Source of the DNA: Candidatus Melainabacteria bacterium
GTDB taxonomy: Bacteria > Cyanobacteriota > Vampirovibrionia > Obscuribacterales > Obscuribacteraceae
Length of the DNA stretch: 64,000 nucleotides
Reading direction: 5' to 3'
NCBI GenBank assembly: GCA_003151275.1
Contig: PLXC01000136.1
Span: forward strand, 31,339-95,338
Translations under genes and position numbers: made by a program
In this document: positions 28,415-36,131 of the stretch, in pieces
Layout: each line of letters begins with the position of its first letter
Numbering within the stretch: the first letter of the stretch is position 1
The notes under the pieces: model-generated
Seen by the model: only the letters and a program-made list of their open reading frames with translations
Told to the model about the DNA's origin: nothing
Databases searched by the model: none

Positions 28415-30206
28415 TACAGATAATGGTCTAAAGGGTGCAGTCACCGCTGTTGGCGACTACGTTAAGACGCGTATCAATAACATCGATATCTTCGATGAGC
28501 ATTATCAAAAAGTTGAAGCTCAAACGAATCCGTTCTACGCGCTCGGTCCAATCTTCTATCTAGTCTGGTTCATAGTTATGCTGACCGGACTGATTTTGAT
28601 GATCTGGTACGTGCCGACAAAACCGGAAGCTTTTGATTCCATCTTTAGAATTCAAACCGAGATTCCTTTCGGTGGACTGATGCGTGGAATGCACAAATAC
28701 GGTGCTGATGCGATGATCATCGCTGCCACGCTGCGCCTCTATCGCATGTTTATCGCTGCCGATTACAAGCCGGGTAAAGAGTTCAATATCGCGCTTGGCT
28801 TAATATCGCTTCTACTTTCAATGTATTCGGGACTGACCGGCTATCTGTTGATTTGGAATCAGCGTGCATTTTGGGCGACCAAGGTATTTGCAACATTCCC
28901 GACTTACATGGATCAATTTCCTGTCATGGGTGACTTTTACCAGCCTCTGGTGAAGTCGCTTCACCTTGGTTGGAATACAGCAGAAGTATTGCTTGGTGGT
29001 GGTGCTGCCATCACGCAAGAGACGATTACTCGATTCTTCTCTTTGCACCTCGCTTTCTCTCTGATACCACTTATCTTTGTTGAGCTCTATTTCTACAAGA
29101 ACGCTTACAAGCGTGTGCCGCTCAATTGGACCAAGCGCATCATCATCACGATGATGTTGGTCATCGTGTCCATAATTCTTCCTGCTGCTCAAGGACGTCG
29201 CTCAGATCCAGACGTCACACCATTGCCGATTTTGTCAGACTGGTACTTCCTTGGCTTATATCAAATGTATAAGTATCTCGAGCCGGTTGTGGCGACGGAA
29301 ATCACGCTAGTGATTCCAATTTCAGTAATTCTGCTGCCGTTTATCGACGTCTGGGTGACTGGGCCGGAAAAGGACATTTCAAAACGACCCTTGATCTTCA
29401 TGGTCACATTGATGGGCTTTCTCAACTGGATCGCTTTCTCGTATCTGATCATCGTCAATATTGCCAACATTCACACTGATCCACCTTATTGGAGGGACGC
29501 ACTCTTCCTCTTGGTTGATATCGGCATTCTGCTGCAGCTTGGCTTGATGTTCATGACCAAAGAAGCGATGCAAATTCGCAAGAATGCAAAGGGCGCTCTG
29601 GTCATGGCGATCGTTGGTTTAATCCAGGCCACTGTAGGGGTTTGGTATTACTTCATGGCCAAAACTGAAATATTCTTCGACCCGTTGCTGCACTCATGGC
29701 TTTACAGCCTGTGCCGTCCTTTTGGCGGTGATGGAATGACGAAGGCCGAGGCTATCGTGCGTCAGATTTGGTCAGTTAACAAAGAGTATTGGAACTATCC
29801 ATTCGTTCTTGAGCCGGCATCAATAGCCAAGATGGGCGAACCGGTCGTCAAAGATAAGTTGATCGAACTGCAAGCTGTGTGCCAACAGCCGGCTGGTTTA
29901 GATTGGCTTTTCAAACTAATTCCAACGTTCACTCCAGCTCCACACGCGCAATATTTTGGTCAAATTGACTTCATGGTCAACAATCGCTGGTGCTTTGATT
30001 TCGTCAACTTCGCAGACAGAATGAATGGCATTGCCCAACCAACGATTACGACCAAGTATCCGGTCGGCGTTCCTGAATTGGATTGGTTGTGGATGGTCGG
30101 TGGATTCGTTGTATTTATTGCTTGCACTGTTGGTTGGATTAAGTTCAAAAGCACTCCGCTTCCAGCGGCTCAACCGGCTAAAGTTCCTGCCGCTGCGGCT
30201 ACTTAA
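28407..30206 (+). CDS. Cytochrome b (b6/subunit IV type) lacking heme bH ligands
   Basis: 599 residues, starting at a TTG that overlaps the Rieske stop by eight bases. Four N-terminal helices with cytochrome b features are followed by a quinol-site motif ILSDWYFLG (PEWY in the family) and several further helices. Ligand check: helix B has His96 but Arg110 where His is expected; helix D has His214 but Tyr228/Phe229 where His is expected. The retained pair is that of heme bL, the lost pair that of heme bH. The C-terminal ~150 residues are an extra soluble region with a final helix. Part of the complex III-IV operon. Confidence 0.9.
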   Translation: MPSTDNGLKGAVTAVGDYVKTRINNIDIFDEHYQKVEAQTNPFYALGPIFYLVWFIVMLTGLILMIWYVPTKPEAFDSIFRIQTEIPFGGLMRGMHKYGADAMIIAATLRLYRMFIAADYKPGKEFNIALGLISLLLSMYSGLTGYLLIWNQRAFWATKVFATFPTYMDQFPVMGDFYQPLVKSLHLGWNTAEVLLGGGAAITQETITRFFSLHLAFSLIPLIFVELYFYKNAYKRVPLNWTKRIIITMMLVIVSIILPAAQGRRSDPDVTPLPILSDWYFLGLYQMYKYLEPVVATEITLVIPISVILLPFIDVWVTGPEKDISKRPLIFMVTLMGFLNWIAFSYLIIVNIANIHTDPPYWRDALFLLVDIGILLQLGLMFMTKEAMQIRKNAKGALVMAIVGLIQATVGVWYYFMAKTEIFFDPLLHSWLYSLCRPFGGDGMTKAEAIVRQIWSVNKEYWNYPFVLEPASIAKMGEPVVKDKLIELQAVCQQPAGLDWLFKLIPTFTPAPHAQYFGQIDFMVNNRWCFDFVNFADRMNGIAQPTITTKYPVGVPELDWLWMVGGFVVFIACTVGWIKFKSTPLPAAQPAKVPAAAAT

Positions 30207-30209
30207 GGG

Positions 30210-30578
30210 ATGATAACTTTGGCAACAGGCAACCAAAACTCGGTCAACATTCCTGGCGGCGCAGCTAATGAAGCTGACGTCCCAGCTGTTTATAAAGTTA
30301 AATTTGCACTGAAGGCGGTGGCATTTGTCGCGGCCGTGGTTTCTCTTTCTTGGTTTTTTCAAGGTTGGCGCGAAGTCAATCAAGCGCCAAGCCTAGCGAG
30401 TTTTGCTTTGTTGGTTTTAGGCACTTCCCTGACTATGTTTATTCTCGCTCTCATGGGTTACTGGACTTACTTTGAAGAGAAGAGCAAAGGAACCTTGAAA
30501 AAACGGATCGCAATTTACGAAGCCATTCACAATCGTCTGCAAAATGGGAAGCAAGGAGAAAAGGAACATCATGGCTAA
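30210..30578 (+). CDS. Small two-helix membrane protein
   Basis: 122 residues with helices at about 33-52 and 62-85 and a basic C-terminus. It starts three bases after the cytochrome b stop and overlaps the next gene by eight bases (ATGGCTAA). No family recognised; probably a structural subunit of the bc-type complex, judged only from its place inside the operon. Confidence 0.7.
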   Translation: MITLATGNQNSVNIPGGAANEADVPAVYKVKFALKAVAFVAAVVSLSWFFQGWREVNQAPSLASFALLVLGTSLTMFILALMGYWTYFEEKSKGTLKKRIAIYEAIHNRLQNGKQGEKEHHG

Positions 30579-30963
30579 TGAAGCCAAACTAGGGGTTGTT
30601 GCGGTGGTGGCACTTGTTGTGGTGTCGCTCAGCTTGATGTTGATGCCTTGGGCGGAGTCTGGATTCGGATTCGACAAAACGTCACTGCCTTTGTGGTCGC
30701 AACCCATATTTGAGAATGCACCATTTACAAGCCTGAAACCTTTAGGCGACTGGGCACAAAAGAGTATAAGTGATGGACTTGCAGCGGCAAGCCGCGTTGA
30801 TAAAGATGACCAGAATGCTAAAGGCCAGATCAATCCGTTTTTGGTTGGCGATTATGCCTATGCCATGGTCATGGGTTTGGCCATGATCTTGGCCTCGCTT
30901 GCAATTATGTTTGTCGGAAAAGAAGACGCAGAAGAGAAATTGATTCTGCCGGCCAAAAAGTAG
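30571..30963 (+). CDS. Two-helix membrane protein with outer loop
   Basis: 130 residues from the ATG at 30571 with AAGGA upstream. Helix at ~7-27 (VVAVVALVVVSLSLMLMP), a ~65-residue loop with aromatic residues, and a second helix near the end (YAMVMGLAMILASLAIMFV). No cofactor motifs. The N-terminal MANEAKL resembles the MAKEAKL start of the 39-residue protein at 32913. Likely a subunit joining the two cytochromes b, by position only. Confidence 0.7.
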   Translation: MANEAKLGVVAVVALVVVSLSLMLMPWAESGFGFDKTSLPLWSQPIFENAPFTSLKPLGDWAQKSISDGLAAASRVDKDDQNAKGQINPFLVGDYAYAMVMGLAMILASLAIMFVGKEDAEEKLILPAKK

Positions 30964-31002
30964 TTGAACGTCAATTTTGCGGGACGCTGAAAGAGGAAGA
31001 CC

Positions 31003-32169
31003 ATGTCGGCATACGAACAACTAATCAAATCGGGGAATAAATTCTTCCTTGTTTTTGAGGATCTGACTAATAAGGTAATGACGAGTAAGTACAACCCGAT
31101 GTACTACCACGGTGCACTGCCTCAATTTTATCTCTGGGTATTGTTCCTTTCCGGACTCTTACTTTTCGCTTACTACATTCCGACTGTAGATAACGCTTAT
31201 CTCTCAAAAGGAGTTATCAACGCCTGGACATCAGTTGAATATATCAACGACAAGATTCCATTTGGCGCAGTAGTTAGAGGAATCCATCGTTACGCTGGTG
31301 ACGCGATGGTAATCACGATCCTCCTGCACGCATTGCGCGTGTGGTTTACAGACCGCTATCGTCAGTATCGCTGGTTGCAATGGTTCAGCGGCATCGTCCT
31401 TTTGGTCATGGTGCTCTTTATTGGACAAACAGGTTACTACTTGGTTTGGGATGAGCGCTCGCTCGCTCTAACGCGCATGACTGTCTTTGCCTTAGAGGGA
31501 ATTCCTTTCATTGGACCGACGTTGAAACTGTTGTTCTTGAATGGTGACACCATTTCGAACTACACAATGTCCAACTTCCTGTTTATCCACATCGGCTTGT
31601 CGTTCTCATTGTTATTCGGTTTGTGGATTCACTATGTGCGCATGACACGACCGGTGATGACGCCTCCGCCTGCGATTAACTACGTGCTGATGGCGCTTGT
31701 TCTTGCAGTCGTATTCATCTTCCCCATCACAAGTGGCAAGATGGCGACTTTGAACGGTACACCAACTGGCTTCGAGATGGACTGGTTTTTCTTGGCACCA
31801 TATGCGCTGCTCAACGCTGTACCTCTTGGTGCCTACTGGTTGATTGTGATTGCTATCACTGTGGCTTTGTGTTTGTTGCCGATGCCCTGGTCGTTTCTGA
31901 TTAAAGAACCACCGGTAGATGCAGCAGAAGTAGTTTTGTCCAAGTGCGTAGGCTGCAATTTGTGTTATCTCGATTGCCCTTATCAAGCAATCGAAATGGT
32001 GCCTGCACCAGCTGGATCTCGTTTCAAACTTTTGGCAACTGTCCTGCCCTACCGCTGCTCTGGATGCGGAGTCTGCGTCGGTGCCTGTGCCTTTGATGCA
32101 ATTGATTTGCCAGATCTTTTGGACACAGCAGTGGACGCTCAAGTTAAACAAATAGTTGAAGCGAAATAG
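31003..32169 (+). CDS. Cytochrome b fused to a two-[4Fe-4S] ferredoxin domain
   Basis: 388 residues. Residues 1-300 are a cytochrome b with all four heme ligands at standard spacing: His95/His109 in helix B (RGIHRYAGDAM to LLHALR) and His196/His210 in helix D. The quinol-site motif reads EMDWFFL. Residues ~310-370 carry eight cysteines in two clusters, CVGCNLCYLDCP and CSGCGVCVGACA, typical of bacterial-type ferredoxins, on the cytoplasmic side. A good AGAGGAAG ribosome-binding site precedes the ATG. The fusion implies electron transfer between a soluble carrier and heme bH or the quinone pool. Confidence 0.92.
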   Translation: MSAYEQLIKSGNKFFLVFEDLTNKVMTSKYNPMYYHGALPQFYLWVLFLSGLLLFAYYIPTVDNAYLSKGVINAWTSVEYINDKIPFGAVVRGIHRYAGDAMVITILLHALRVWFTDRYRQYRWLQWFSGIVLLVMVLFIGQTGYYLVWDERSLALTRMTVFALEGIPFIGPTLKLLFLNGDTISNYTMSNFLFIHIGLSFSLLFGLWIHYVRMTRPVMTPPPAINYVLMALVLAVVFIFPITSGKMATLNGTPTGFEMDWFFLAPYALLNAVPLGAYWLIVIAITVALCLLPMPWSFLIKEPPVDAAEVVLSKCVGCNLCYLDCPYQAIEMVPAPAGSRFKLLATVLPYRCSGCGVCVGACAFDAIDLPDLLDTAVDAQVKQIVEAK

Positions 32170-32201
32170 CGCATTTACCGCAGGGAGAGAGGGAAGTCGA
32201 A

Positions 32202-32879
32202 ATGACTAACGAAAACAATAAAGTAGTAACTCTGATGTGCGAGCGTTCGGCAGACGTAAGTGGATTGCTTGATGCAAACGGCAAAATCAGCAGTGTTGAT
32301 GGACTTTACGCAGTTAAGCTTCCTTGCAGCGGTATGGTGCAGCCCCTGATGATCGAGCGGGCGATGAAAGCCGGAGCTGCGGGAGTGATCGTTTGCGGAT
32401 GTCAGATCGGTGATTGCTATTATCGTGAAGGCAACAAGATGATTCGCGAAAGACTGCTTGGAGAGCGATCTCCTGGTTTGAAGAAAACTGTCGATCGTCG
32501 CCGCGTTATGGCACTTTGGTTGTCTCGTATGCAGAAGGATCGTTTTCTTGCAGAGGCGGGCGAATTTGTTAAGTTCGTAAAAGGATTGCCGGCTCCAGAG
32601 CCTGTTGCTGCTCCTGCCAAACCTGCGGCTGCAGCGCCAACAAAGCCAGCATCGGCAGCGCCTGCGGCGAAGACAGATGCTGCTGCTGAAGAAAAGAAAG
32701 CAGTTGTTGAAGCTGTAGATACGACTAAAGATGTGAAAGTCGTTGAAGCTGCCGATCCTACGAAAGAAGTGAAGCCCGCTGATGCTGATTCGAACGATAA
32801 GGATGTGAAAATCCTGGTCGACCCGGCGCCCATTCCTGAAGGACGTGGTCCGCTGGAGTCTACTGGTGATGCGTCCTGA
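32202..32879 (+). CDS. MvhD-like iron-sulfur protein with Ala/Lys/Pro-rich tail
   Basis: 225 residues. Residues ~1-125 match the MvhD/FrhD-type [2Fe-2S] domain: early Cys in TLMCERSADV, then KLPCSGMVQPLMIERAMK, AAGVIVCGCQIGDCYYREGN. In methanogens and others, MvhD passes electrons between hydrogenase or dehydrogenase and heterodisulfide reductase. Here no hydrogenase or Hdr gene is near; its neighbour is the cytochrome b-ferredoxin fusion, so it probably feeds or drains that domain. Residues ~130-225 are a disordered Ala/Lys/Pro/Val tail. Soluble, cytoplasmic. Confidence 0.85.
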   Translation: MTNENNKVVTLMCERSADVSGLLDANGKISSVDGLYAVKLPCSGMVQPLMIERAMKAGAAGVIVCGCQIGDCYYREGNKMIRERLLGERSPGLKKTVDRRRVMALWLSRMQKDRFLAEAGEFVKFVKGLPAPEPVAAPAKPAAAAPTKPASAAPAAKTDAAAEEKKAVVEAVDTTKDVKVVEAADPTKEVKPADADSNDKDVKILVDPAPIPEGRGPLESTGDAS

Positions 32880-32912
32880 ATTGTGTAGTCAAGTAATTAA
32901 GGAAAAACGGTA

Positions 32913-33032
32913 ATGGCTAAGGAAGCGAAACTTACGGAAATACAATTGATAAGCCGATGGGCTTGGTTCTTTGTTTTCTATTTTTGCTGCATATTGCTTA
33001 TCGCAAGTTTCGGTCTAGTAGCCGAATTCTAA
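32913..33032 (+). CDS. 39-residue single-helix protein, last gene of the respiratory operon
   Basis: The ORF begins MAKEAKLTEIQLISR and continues as one membrane helix (WAWFFVFYFCCILLIASF) to the end. AAGGA precedes the ATG at suitable spacing, and the gene lies 33 bases after the MvhD-like gene. The charged start and single helix are like the tiny subunits of b6f (PetG/L/N) or CcoQ, by shape not by sequence. Short length makes the call less certain. Confidence 0.6.
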   Translation: MAKEAKLTEIQLISRWAWFFVFYFCCILLIASFGLVAEF

Positions 33033-33309
33033 GTTGCTTCGAATTACGAATAAGAATTTCATTGCTGAATTCTAAGTTCACAACTGATTGCAAGTTCATT
33101 GCCGAACTCTATAATCAAGACGGAATCTAGGTTTAGTCGTTAGATTCTGGCTTCACCGTAAACCGCATCGCATAACTTATCGATTGATTGCAGAATCTAT
33201 ATCGATTGCGAATCCCCTGTCCATAGAGGCAGGACTGCGAAGCTGCGCAGTTTCTCCCAGCTCGGTCATTGTTCCAAAAGTCTAATGGTTCACTAAGAAA
33301 GTACGAAGT

Positions 33310-33948
33310 ATGTCAAGCACAAGCACCCTAAACAAGATTGAAACCGAAAATTTGCAGTGCGAAATGCCTGCGCTAGAACAACACCTACAGTCCAATCCGA
33401 CCGACGTGCAGCATTTGCTTATGCGCGGCGAATGTTTTCTGGCCTTTGGGCAGTATGAAAATGCCCTGGCTGATTTTGACCGCGCAGTTGAACTCGAGCC
33501 TAGCGACGCAAAAGCTTATGCTTCTCGGGCTGTGGTTTACATCCGTACTGGAGATTTCAAAAAAGCATTCTCAGATTTGAATATGCAGATCACATTGGAA
33601 CCAAATGATGCTATGGGTTATTCAAATCGTGGTGCACTCTATGTGGTGACAAAGAGATATAACCTGGCTATCTCAGACCTCTGCGAAGCGATTCGTTTGG
33701 ATTCAAATTGCGCTCCTGCATATGCCAACCTTGGCGAAATCTATTACAAAATCGATCGATATGTTGATGCCATCGAATCTTGTGGCAAGGCCCTTAAACT
33801 GCATCCTGCCTCCGGAGAATCACATTTCTATCGTGGCAAAGCTTACGAAGCGCTTGGCCAGCTCGAGTGCGCTCAAGAAGATTTGGATCGCGCCATCGCA
33901 ATTGGATATACACCAGGCGCCATCGAGTCGTACTACCGCTCGGCCTAA
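33310..33948 (+). CDS. Soluble TPR-repeat protein
   Basis: 212 residues without signal or membrane helix. Five TPR units cover residues ~35-205 (e.g. ALADFDRAVELEPSDAKAY, YGNR-like SNRGALYVVTKRYNLAISDL). It is cytoplasmic and probably a protein-protein adaptor. It lies 277 bases beyond the respiratory operon, in a region with weak repeats of the word GAATTCTAAGTT, so it is likely a separate unit. Confidence 0.78.
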   Translation: MSSTSTLNKIETENLQCEMPALEQHLQSNPTDVQHLLMRGECFLAFGQYENALADFDRAVELEPSDAKAYASRAVVYIRTGDFKKAFSDLNMQITLEPNDAMGYSNRGALYVVTKRYNLAISDLCEAIRLDSNCAPAYANLGEIYYKIDRYVDAIESCGKALKLHPASGESHFYRGKAYEALGQLECAQEDLDRAIAIGYTPGAIESYYRSA

Positions 33949-34365
33949 TTCAGTCGCAGCTTCCGAGTCTCCGAAAAGAGGCGCGGCTTTTTCAAGATTG
34001 CTGGAACAGAAAGGTACTTACTTTGATTTCAACCCTTCTTTGTTTCTGTGCGCCCTGTTAAACCCGCCACTGGTCGACGATCAGGAGATCTGGTGACGGC
34101 GCTTCAATTCAATCCGGGGTAGGGCGCTCTCTCCCTAGCTTTTTTGTTTTCAGCTTCATGAACAAATATTACATCAGCGTTTTCGGACTTTCTGATTTTT
34201 CAAACACTGGGCTGCTGGGCGTTTCCGGACTTAGTATTTTTGGGTTTTTTGCTTAACATACTATGGGGTGCCCGAAAAAAGAGATAGGGTACCTTTCTGA
34301 ATTGCGCGCACTAAATTAGCAAGATAGCTGTACTTTAGTAAGCGTAATCATTTGAGAGGCAAACG
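33949..34365. other. Intergenic region with terminator and short repeats
   Basis: 417 bases. It contains a weak terminator (34120-34145), two similar blocks near 34173 and 34219 built on GCGTTTTCGGACTT / GCGTTTCCGGACTT, and a short hairpin GGTGCCC...GGGTACC near 34266-34292. No gene seen. Confidence 0.45.
34120..34145 (+). terminator. Possible Rho-independent terminator
   Basis: TAGGG and CCCTA form a five-base stem with an eight-base loop, followed after GC by six T. It is ~170 bases after the TPR gene stop; the stem is short. Confidence 0.45.
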
Positions 34366-34833
34366 ATGGACGCAGTGGTGACCGAAATTCGCGCCGAAGA
34401 TCATGACCGTTGGATTGAACTTTGGACCTCTTATTTGAAGTTCTATAAGGCAAGTCTTCCTGCGGAAACATTTGATTCGACTTGGCAGAGACTCATTAGT
34501 CAATCTGGCACCTTGCGGGGCGTAGGCGTTCGGGAAACGGATTCAGGACCTTTGCTTGGTATAACGCACTATCTCTTGCATGAAACAGCTTGGACGCCCA
34601 AGCAAATGTGTTATGTGCAGGATTTGTTTGTTGATCCGTCGTTTCGAGGCCAGGGTCTCGCTCGCAAACTGATTGAGACGGTCGCGCAAAACGCGAAGGA
34701 CCTCGACTGCTACAGATGCTATTGGCTAACCCAAGATACCAATACACAGGCCCGCCTTCTCTACGACAAATTGGGTCGCTTCAACGGTTTTCTGCGATAC
34801 GATTTCGATTATACGCGCCCTTCTCCTAAGTAA
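34366..34833 (+). CDS. GNAT-family N-acetyltransferase
   Basis: 155 residues. Motif A for acetyl-CoA binding is clear: QDLFVDPSFRGQGLARKLIE, with the RGQGLA loop; motif B region WLTQDTNTQARLLYDKLG and final RYDFDY are typical of small GNAT enzymes. GAGAGGC ribosome-binding site before the ATG. It transfers an acetyl group from acetyl-CoA to an amine; the substrate cannot be told. Stands alone. Confidence 0.9.
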   Translation: MDAVVTEIRAEDHDRWIELWTSYLKFYKASLPAETFDSTWQRLISQSGTLRGVGVRETDSGPLLGITHYLLHETAWTPKQMCYVQDLFVDPSFRGQGLARKLIETVAQNAKDLDCYRCYWLTQDTNTQARLLYDKLGRFNGFLRYDFDYTRPSPK

Positions 34834-34984
34834 TGTTCAAAAGGAGTTCGTATTTTGATGTCTGAAAAACGGGACTAGCTCTCGAACGTGAAGTAAGCGT
34901 GAAAATGTTTGCACCATACGCGGTGACTCGCTATTATGAAACTATCTTGTATTGCGTGTGTGTGCGCAACCGCCTAGGTGTTAT

Positions 34985-35155
34985 ATGAAATTAGAATTCA
35001 AAATCATAAATTTCGACGTCACTACCACTATCAGAGAATACTCTGAGACGATTTTTGCTCTTAATCGTGACGGCTGGAAAGTCTATAAAGAGGGTCAGGA
35101 GCAGGTGTGGAGCACAACACTTGTTCGCTTATCGACCGAGCCGTTATCCGCCTGA
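34985..35155 (+). CDS. Small protein of unknown function, DUF4177-like
   Basis: 56 residues from the ATG at 34985: MKLEFKIINFDVTTTI, followed by NRDGWKVYKEGQ. The pattern of a beta strand, a helix and L-x-x-x-G-W-x-V resembles short DUF4177 proteins, a weak match. No strong ribosome-binding site (CTAGGTG is 7-13 bases upstream). The following 236 bases to the next stop hold no convincing gene. Confidence 0.4.
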   Translation: MKLEFKIINFDVTTTIREYSETIFALNRDGWKVYKEGQEQVWSTTLVRLSTEPLSA

Positions 35156-35391
35156 AGGCTCGAAGTCACCAGACACCAGTCAGTTCATCGACATGGTCGG
35201 GTGTATCCAGAACCAAAATCCGATAGATTTTGCCGTTTGGTCGGCTATGGTCCGGGTGTTCGATTTCTGTCATTACTCTAGCGTTCTCGCGAAGGATCGT
35301 TTCAAGGCACCACATATAGTGCCTAGGCGGATATCAAAGGAGGCTTGGTACGACGCAAGTAACCAGCTAGCAATCGAATTATACCTTGAGC

Positions 35392-35910
35392 CTAAAAGTA
35401 CTCGTCCAGCACTGCCAATGGCCTTCTTCCGATGAAGCCATCATTGGGCAGATGCCAGTAGTCAATATCTTTGTCGTCAAGACGCCAACACAAAAGGTAT
35501 TGGAAGTCGCCCTTCTCGGCAGGAAAATCCAATAGCCCGCTGCGCAAATCCCGCAAAACGATTCCAAGGTCTGTGATTTCATCGACCCACTTATTCATGC
35601 AGTCAACGAATTCATGTTGGATTTTAGATAACTTCTGACTGCGTTCTTGAAATCTGGCCCGACATTCGCGCAGCCTTGTCAAGTCAGCAACATCTTCGGT
35701 GGAGGTCTTGATCGTGGCCAAATCGCCTTCCACTTCTTGGAATTCTCGATTTGCCTCTTCGAGTTGATCGCTGAAATGGTCCAACTCGTCGTTGGCATCA
35801 GTAATCATTTTTCGAACCTGCGGCACCAGCTTTTTGGCTTCCGCTATCGTGAATGTCTTGTTATATCTCATGTTCTTGGGTGAATTCTCAGACAAAATAG
35901 CCACCATCAT
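35392..35910 (-). CDS. DUF2203-family protein
   Basis: About 172 residues. The core matches DUF2203: FTIAEAKKLVPQVRKMI at the start, a central coiled coil, then DLGIVLRDLRSGLLDFPAEK, LLCWRLDDKDIDYWH and GRRPLAVLDEYF. Three consecutive ATGs (35913, 35910, 35907) follow an AGGAT sequence, and another ATG at 35871 is nearer the family N-terminus; I give 35910. Function of the family is unknown; it is cytoplasmic and helical. Confidence 0.8.
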   Translation of the reverse strand: MMVAILSENSPKNMRYNKTFTIAEAKKLVPQVRKMITDANDELDHFSDQLEEANREFQEVEGDLATIKTSTEDVADLTRLRECRARFQERSQKLSKIQHEFVDCMNKWVDEITDLGIVLRDLRSGLLDFPAEKGDFQYLLCWRLDDKDIDYWHLPNDGFIGRRPLAVLDEYF

Positions 35911-35936
35911 CATTATCCTGCTTTTGAGTGCATCAG

Positions 35937-36097
35937 TCGAGCAGCTTGGTGCAGCAGCCGAGCAGCTTGCGGAGTCGAGCAGCTTCGCTGCATAGACCCC
36001 ACTAGTGTGCACAGCGCTCCTAGGACAGACCCCACTAGTGTGCAGCAGCCGGGCAGCCTGCTGCATAGGCGCTCCTCGGATAGACTATCCTCGGATA
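35937..36097. repeat. Repeat-rich intergenic block with dispersed element, copy 2
   Basis: Many GCAGC/GAGCAGC words, an exact 18-base direct repeat AGACCCCACTAGTGTGCA at 35994-36011 and 36027-36044 (33 bases apart), and at 36068-36097 the dispersed element: GGATAG-A-CTATCC (36078-36090) followed by TCGGATA. It lies between the divergent DUF2203 and cyclase-family genes. Confidence 0.75.
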
Positions 36098-36131
36098 AAT
36101 CGTCGGCGCAATAACAAAGGTATCTGAATAA

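Noticed and set aside
29916..30383. 155-residue minus-strand frame inside the cytochrome b gene
   Set aside because: Shadow of a well-supported gene; composition is not protein-like and it lacks a ribosome-binding site.
33033..33309. Repeat family based on GAATTCTAAGTT
   Set aside because: Only three loosely similar copies with irregular spacing; could be chance in AT-rich DNA.
35055..35435. 126-residue frame on the plus strand
   Set aside because: It overlaps the likely small gene at 34985 and the 3' end of the DUF2203 gene, and has no protein-like features.
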